Shown here piece by piece: positions 60,817 through 64,000 of a stretch of 64,000 bases of DNA. Source of the stretch: JADKAV01 sp963732355 (GTDB lineage Bacteria; Actinomycetota; Actinomycetes; S36-B12; UBA10799); the NCBI GenBank assembly GCA_963732355.1, contig CAVSZD010000011.1, positions 372,001 through 436,000 on the forward strand. The letters are read 5' to 3'. The translations under genes were made by a program, and so were the position numbers. The notes beneath the pieces were generated by a model. The model searched no databases. It was not told where the DNA came from and worked only from the letters and a program-made list of their open reading frames with translations. The first letter of the stretch is position 1, and each line of letters starts with the position of its first letter.

Positions 60817-62441
60817 CAGAACACCACCGCCTTTCCCAGCCGGACTCGGTCGACCAGGACGACGACCAACACAGTGATCATCATGAGCAAGGCCCCCGCG
60901 GCATAGGCCGCAGCCACGGTCAATTCCCCTGGCCGGGCGAGAAGTCGCGAGATCGCCACTGGAAGGGTCGGATCCGCGGGGCTCGCCAGGAAGACGGTCG
61001 CGCCGAACTCACCGATGGTGACGGCGAATGCGAACCCGACGGCCACGGCGAAGGCCGGCAGCACCAAGGGGACGGCCACGGTGCGAACGGCGTTGGCCGG
61101 GCTGCGGCCAAGCACTGCGGCGACCTCCAGGAACCGGCCGTCGAAGTTCTCAAGCGCCGGTGTGAGCACCCGCACAACGAAGGGAACCGCGACCAGCGTT
61201 TGGGCCAGAACGATGAGCAGCCCGGTGTTGCGCAGGTCCACTGGCGGGCGCCCGAAGGCCAGCAACATGCCCAGCCCGACGGTGACCGCCGATGTTCCCA
61301 AGGGCAGCAGCAGCAGTGCATCGATCGAGCCCAGCCAACGGCCCCGCCGCGACCAGGCCAGACCAAGCGCTGCCGAACCACCCACGAGCACGGCGAGAAG
61401 GGTAGCCGCCGTGGCGGTGCGCAGTGAAGCCAGGACGGCTGCCCACGGATCCACCGAATTGGTGCTGCCGGAGTCGCTGAACAGCGTCTGCCAGCCGGCC
61501 AGGCTGAACGTGCCGTTGATGACAACAGAACGGGCGAGCACGACGGCCAGAGGCAGGAGCACCAAGGCTCCCGTGAGGATGGCCACCGTGAGCACTATTG
61601 GCCGTTCAGCGCCCCGCGGTCGGCGCGCTACGTCCACAGCCGCAGAGGTTGAGGTACCGCGGCTACCACCGAGGACCAGGAGCATCGCCACCACCGCCAG
61701 CAACTGCAGCAGCGACAGCGCCGCAGCGGCCGGCAGGTCGAGCAGCAGGGCGGTTCGCCGGTAGATCTCGACCTCGAGCGTGCGCAACTGCCCGGACCCG
61801 AGCACTTGGACCACTCCGAAGGACGTGAAGCAGAAGAGGAAGACGATCGCGGCACTGGCGCGCACGGACGGTTTGACCAACGGCCAGCTGACCCGCGCGA
61901 ACGCCTCCCACCGGGAAGCCCCGAGAACCCGGGCCGCGGAGTTCAGATCAGGATCCAGGCCGGACAAGGCGCTTCCCACCACCCTGATGACCACAGCCAT
62001 GTTGAGGAACATGTGGGCAAGCACCAAACCCCACAGCGATCCCGACAAGTCGATGCCCAGCATTCCGTTCGGCCCGACAAGAGCCAGGAAGGCCGCGCCC
62101 ACGACGACGGTGGGCATGACGAAAGGCACTAGGACCAGCGCCCGGAGGACCGACCGCCCGGGAAACCGGAAGACCGCAAGCACGTACGCGGCGGGCATCG
62201 CGATGACCAGGGTGGCCACAGTCGACAAGCCTGCCTGCAGTGCAGTGAAGCCCAGGATCCGCCAGGTGCCCGGCGCGATCAGAGTTGCCCACAGTTGCGA
62301 AGCACCCTCGGCCAGCCCCGCGCGGATGACTGCGGCCACCGGGACGATGAAGAGCAGCAGCAGGAAGACCAGCGGGAAGAGGAGCAGCGCGTTGCGCCCG
62401 GCCCTTACTGACCCATGATGGACGACCATTGGTCTATCCAT
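60816..62441 (-). CDS. ABC transporter permease, fused two-domain, ThiP-like
   Basis: 541 residues with two similar halves of six helices each, as in ThiP and iron-type permeases. Each half has the coupling-loop EAA-like motif: SAARVLGASRWEAFARVSWP and EVAAVLGRSPANAVRTVAVP. The start could be ATG 62441 or 62429; both overlap the binding-protein gene (stop at 62405), showing coupled translation. Confidence 0.88.
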   Translation of the reverse strand: MDRPMVVHHGSVRAGRNALLLFPLVFLLLLFIVPVAAVIRAGLAEGASQLWATLIAPGTWRILGFTALQAGLSTVATLVIAMPAAYVLAVFRFPGRSVLRALVLVPFVMPTVVVGAAFLALVGPNGMLGIDLSGSLWGLVLAHMFLNMAVVIRVVGSALSGLDPDLNSAARVLGASRWEAFARVSWPLVKPSVRASAAIVFLFCFTSFGVVQVLGSGQLRTLEVEIYRRTALLLDLPAAAALSLLQLLAVVAMLLVLGGSRGTSTSAAVDVARRPRGAERPIVLTVAILTGALVLLPLAVVLARSVVINGTFSLAGWQTLFSDSGSTNSVDPWAAVLASLRTATAATLLAVLVGGSAALGLAWSRRGRWLGSIDALLLLPLGTSAVTVGLGMLLAFGRPPVDLRNTGLLIVLAQTLVAVPFVVRVLTPALENFDGRFLEVAAVLGRSPANAVRTVAVPLVLPAFAVAVGFAFAVTIGEFGATVFLASPADPTLPVAISRLLARPGELTVAAAYAAGALLMMITVLVVVLVDRVRLGKAVVF

Positions 62442-63418
62442 TCGTCCCGGTTCTCCATGATCTCCCCCGGATCCATGACCACGGGGTCGGTGGGTGGCGC
62501 GGAGTACTTGGTGAAGGCAGCAGGCACCTTGGCCTCAGGCATGACCGGGTAGACGAACATCTGCTCACCGACTTGGTTCTGGAACGGCGCGGACAGCATG
62601 AAGTCGATGAGGGCCTGGGCACCCTGCGGGTTGGCAGCACCCGCGAGTACCCCCGCGTACTCGACCTGCTGGAAGCAGTCCGAGTCCACGTTGGCAGTCG
62701 GGGGCGCACTGCCCGGGTCCTTGCTGAACATGGACTCGGCCGCCGGACTGGTGGAGTAGGACACAACGATTGGCCGAGTGCCTTCGCCGGAGCCGCCGGA
62801 GAACTGCTGGTAGTAGGCGTTCTCCCAGCTGTCGACCACCTTGACGCCGTTCTCCTTGAGCCCCTGCCAGTACTGCGCCCAGTTCGGCTGCCTCGCGATG
62901 GAGCTCAGCAGGAACGCCAGACCGGGCGAGGATGTGGCCGGGTTCTGCACCACCGTGAGGTCCTTGAACTCCGGCTTCACGAGGTCGGAGGGTGTGCGCG
63001 GCGGTTGCTTGTCTGCGAAGAACTCCACGTCGTAGTTCAGGCACACCGCGCCCGTGTCGATCGGGGTGACGCCGGGTTGCACCAGGTCGGCGGGGGCGTT
63101 CGGCGCGGTGTAGTCGGAGAAGACCCCGGCCTTCGCAGCCCGGCTCAGAAACGTGTTGTCCACGCCGAACAACACGTCGCCCTGCGGTGCGCCGGCGGAC
63201 AGGACCGCGGTGTTGACCAACTGTCCGGTGTCACCGTTCTGCACGATCTTGACCTCGTACCCGGTGTCCCGCTCGAAATCGGCCAGGACCGCCTTGGACA
63301 TCGCGAAGGAGTCGTGTGTCAGGAGTACGACCTCGGTTGGGGCTGCGGGTGGTGCAGCCGGCGCCGATGAGCAGGCAGCGATGATCAACAAAACCGGTAG
63401 GAGTAGCAGTCTCTTCAC
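62405..63418 (-). CDS. thiB: Thiamine-type ABC transporter substrate-binding lipoprotein
   Basis: 337 residues from GTG 63418, which lies a few bases after GGAGGA. The signal peptide KRLLLLPVLLIIAAC ends with the lipobox (IAAC). TEVVLLTHDSFAMSKAVLADF, DVLFGVDNTFLSRAAKAGVF, and VVQNPATSSPGLAFLLSSIA fit the ThiB/TbpA family of thiamine-binding proteins. A TPP riboswitch precedes the gene, supporting the cargo. A longer reading from 63469 would run through the riboswitch and is rejected. Confidence 0.92.
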   Translation of the reverse strand: MKRLLLLPVLLIIAACSSAPAAPPAAPTEVVLLTHDSFAMSKAVLADFERDTGYEVKIVQNGDTGQLVNTAVLSAGAPQGDVLFGVDNTFLSRAAKAGVFSDYTAPNAPADLVQPGVTPIDTGAVCLNYDVEFFADKQPPRTPSDLVKPEFKDLTVVQNPATSSPGLAFLLSSIARQPNWAQYWQGLKENGVKVVDSWENAYYQQFSGGSGEGTRPIVVSYSTSPAAESMFSKDPGSAPPTANVDSDCFQQVEYAGVLAGAANPQGAQALIDFMLSAPFQNQVGEQMFVYPVMPEAKVPAAFTKYSAPPTDPVVMDPGEIMENRDEWIDQWSSIMGQ

Positions 63419-63426
63419 AATTCCTC

Positions 63427-63513
63427 CGCTGGCATTACCCAGATCAGGTTCGGCGGGTCGGTCACGCATTCGGTGACCCTCTCAGCCCGGCTGCCCGAGC
63501 TCCCCTTGTGGTC
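63427..63513 (-). promoter_or_regulatory. TPP (THI-element) riboswitch
   Basis: On the minus strand the conserved blocks occur in order: GGGGAGC, GGGCTGAGAGGGT (with CTGAGA), a variable hairpin GTCACCGAATGCGTGAC, then GACCCGCCGAACCTGATC and CTGGGTAATGCCAGCG. These are the hallmark segments of the thiamine pyrophosphate riboswitch. Its 3' end directly meets the Shine-Dalgarno GGAGGA of the binding-protein gene, which suggests control of translation initiation. No separate expression platform terminator is seen. Confidence 0.95.
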
Positions 63514-63555
63514 CCAATGTACCGCTGGTCGTTGTGGCTCAACCGCCGCCCGCCA

Positions 63556-63682
63556 AGCAAAGCTGGAAACAAGCCACTCAGTGGCCGGTTTCCCACACCG
63601 CCCCACAGCCAACCCCCGCCGCGCCAAGCAAAGCTGGAAACAAGCAAGCAAAGCTGGAAACAGGCGGCGATTTCCAGATGCA
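63556..63682. repeat. 71-72 bp tandem repeat family, three partial units
   Basis: CAAAGCTGGAAACAAGC recurs at 63558, 63629 and 63649, the first two 71 bp apart and the third only 20 bp on (a truncated unit). The first is followed by CACTCAGTGGCCGGTTTCCC. No open coding signal is seen between here and the window edge. Confidence 0.8.
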
Positions 63683-63936
63683 TCGATCCAGGCCCGCGAG
63701 GCCCTGGAGACCGGCTGAACTCGGCAGACGCTCACGGCTGGCACGGTTCATCACACTACGCCCGGCCACACCCGATCCCGGCAAGTGATGCTGGCCTCCA
63801 TCGAGACGGCTTCGCGGACTGATCATCCCTGCACACCAAGATCCGTCACTCACCCGCCTGGCGCGTCGGTTCAGGATCCCCAGGGGCCCGATCGCCTTGG
63901 CCAGCCAGCCCTCGGCAACCCCCGGCCGCCTGCCAA

Positions 63937-64000
63937 CACGAAGCTGGACGACACATACAAAACAAGCAACTCAGTGGCCGGTTTCCCACACCGCCCCACA
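63937..64000. repeat. 71-72 bp repeat family, unit cut by window edge
   Basis: A diverged AAGCTGGAC followed by ACAAGCAACTCAGTGGCCGG and then TTTCCCACACCGCCCCACA, nearly identical to 63570-63606. The repeat probably continues past the window. Confidence 0.75.

Noticed and set aside
63578..63853. Minus-strand frame of 91 codons near the right edge
   Set aside because: It runs through repeat units and has no start context or recognisable sequence.

Overview
The window is GC-rich DNA from a member of the Actinomycetota; genus and family cannot be fixed from it. The grounds are a complete 14-gene nuo operon with a Rex-type operator, menaquinone genes, System II cytochrome c maturation in the order hemL / phosphatase / TlpA / CcdA / ResB / CcsB, DUF4229 and DUF2510 proteins, and many GTG starts. 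Many first-in-operon genes carry a TANNNT-like hexamer 6-7 nt before the start codon, so leaderless mRNAs seem common.

Layout. 1-1333: end of an EAL phosphodiesterase, tRNA-Tyr, YajQ-family gene. 1334-1793: repeats. 1794-5783: a compact triad of complex I-like hydrophilic subunits (NuoB-, NuoC- and NuoI-like), divergent from korAB, the 2-oxoacid:ferredoxin oxidoreductase. 5780-11148: RarD-like permease, then an overlapping three-gene unit of HATPase-GNAT fusion, MFS exporter and ATP-grasp-like ligase. 11310-16032: MinD-like ATPase with a HAMP sensor, a secreted GDPD and an AGPS-like flavoprotein. 16342-18547: acyl-CoA dehydrogenase and polyprenyl diphosphate synthase. 18559-33799 (minus strand): nuoA-N, with the polyprenyl synthase as its last gene. 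34088-42094: a lipoprotein, then menG, menF, a hotdog protein, menD, menC, menE and a frameshifted menA. 42880-48553: heme and cytochrome c maturation. 48815-52931: TMEM175-like channel and the fadB/fadA beta-oxidation pair. 53374-55155: duplicated small lipoproteins and a DUF2510 protein. 55283-58263: S1P-lyase-like enzyme plus FGGY kinase. 58354-63513: a TPP-riboswitch-led ABC transporter operon. The window ends in repeats.

The genes centre on respiration. NADH (nuo) and possibly reduced ferredoxin (korAB with the mini NuoB/C/I triad) feed a menaquinone pool whose head group (men genes) and tail (polyprenyl synthase) are encoded here, and c-type cytochromes are matured by ResB/CcsB/CcdA/TlpA. 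menB and menH are not in the window.

Two intergenic repeat families stand out: seven copies of an exactly 68-nt nested palindrome, and a 71-72 bp tandem repeat at three or four sites. The most promising undescribed systems are the korAB-linked NuoB/C/I triad, the 68-nt element, and the GNAT-fusion / MFS / ATP-grasp operon.
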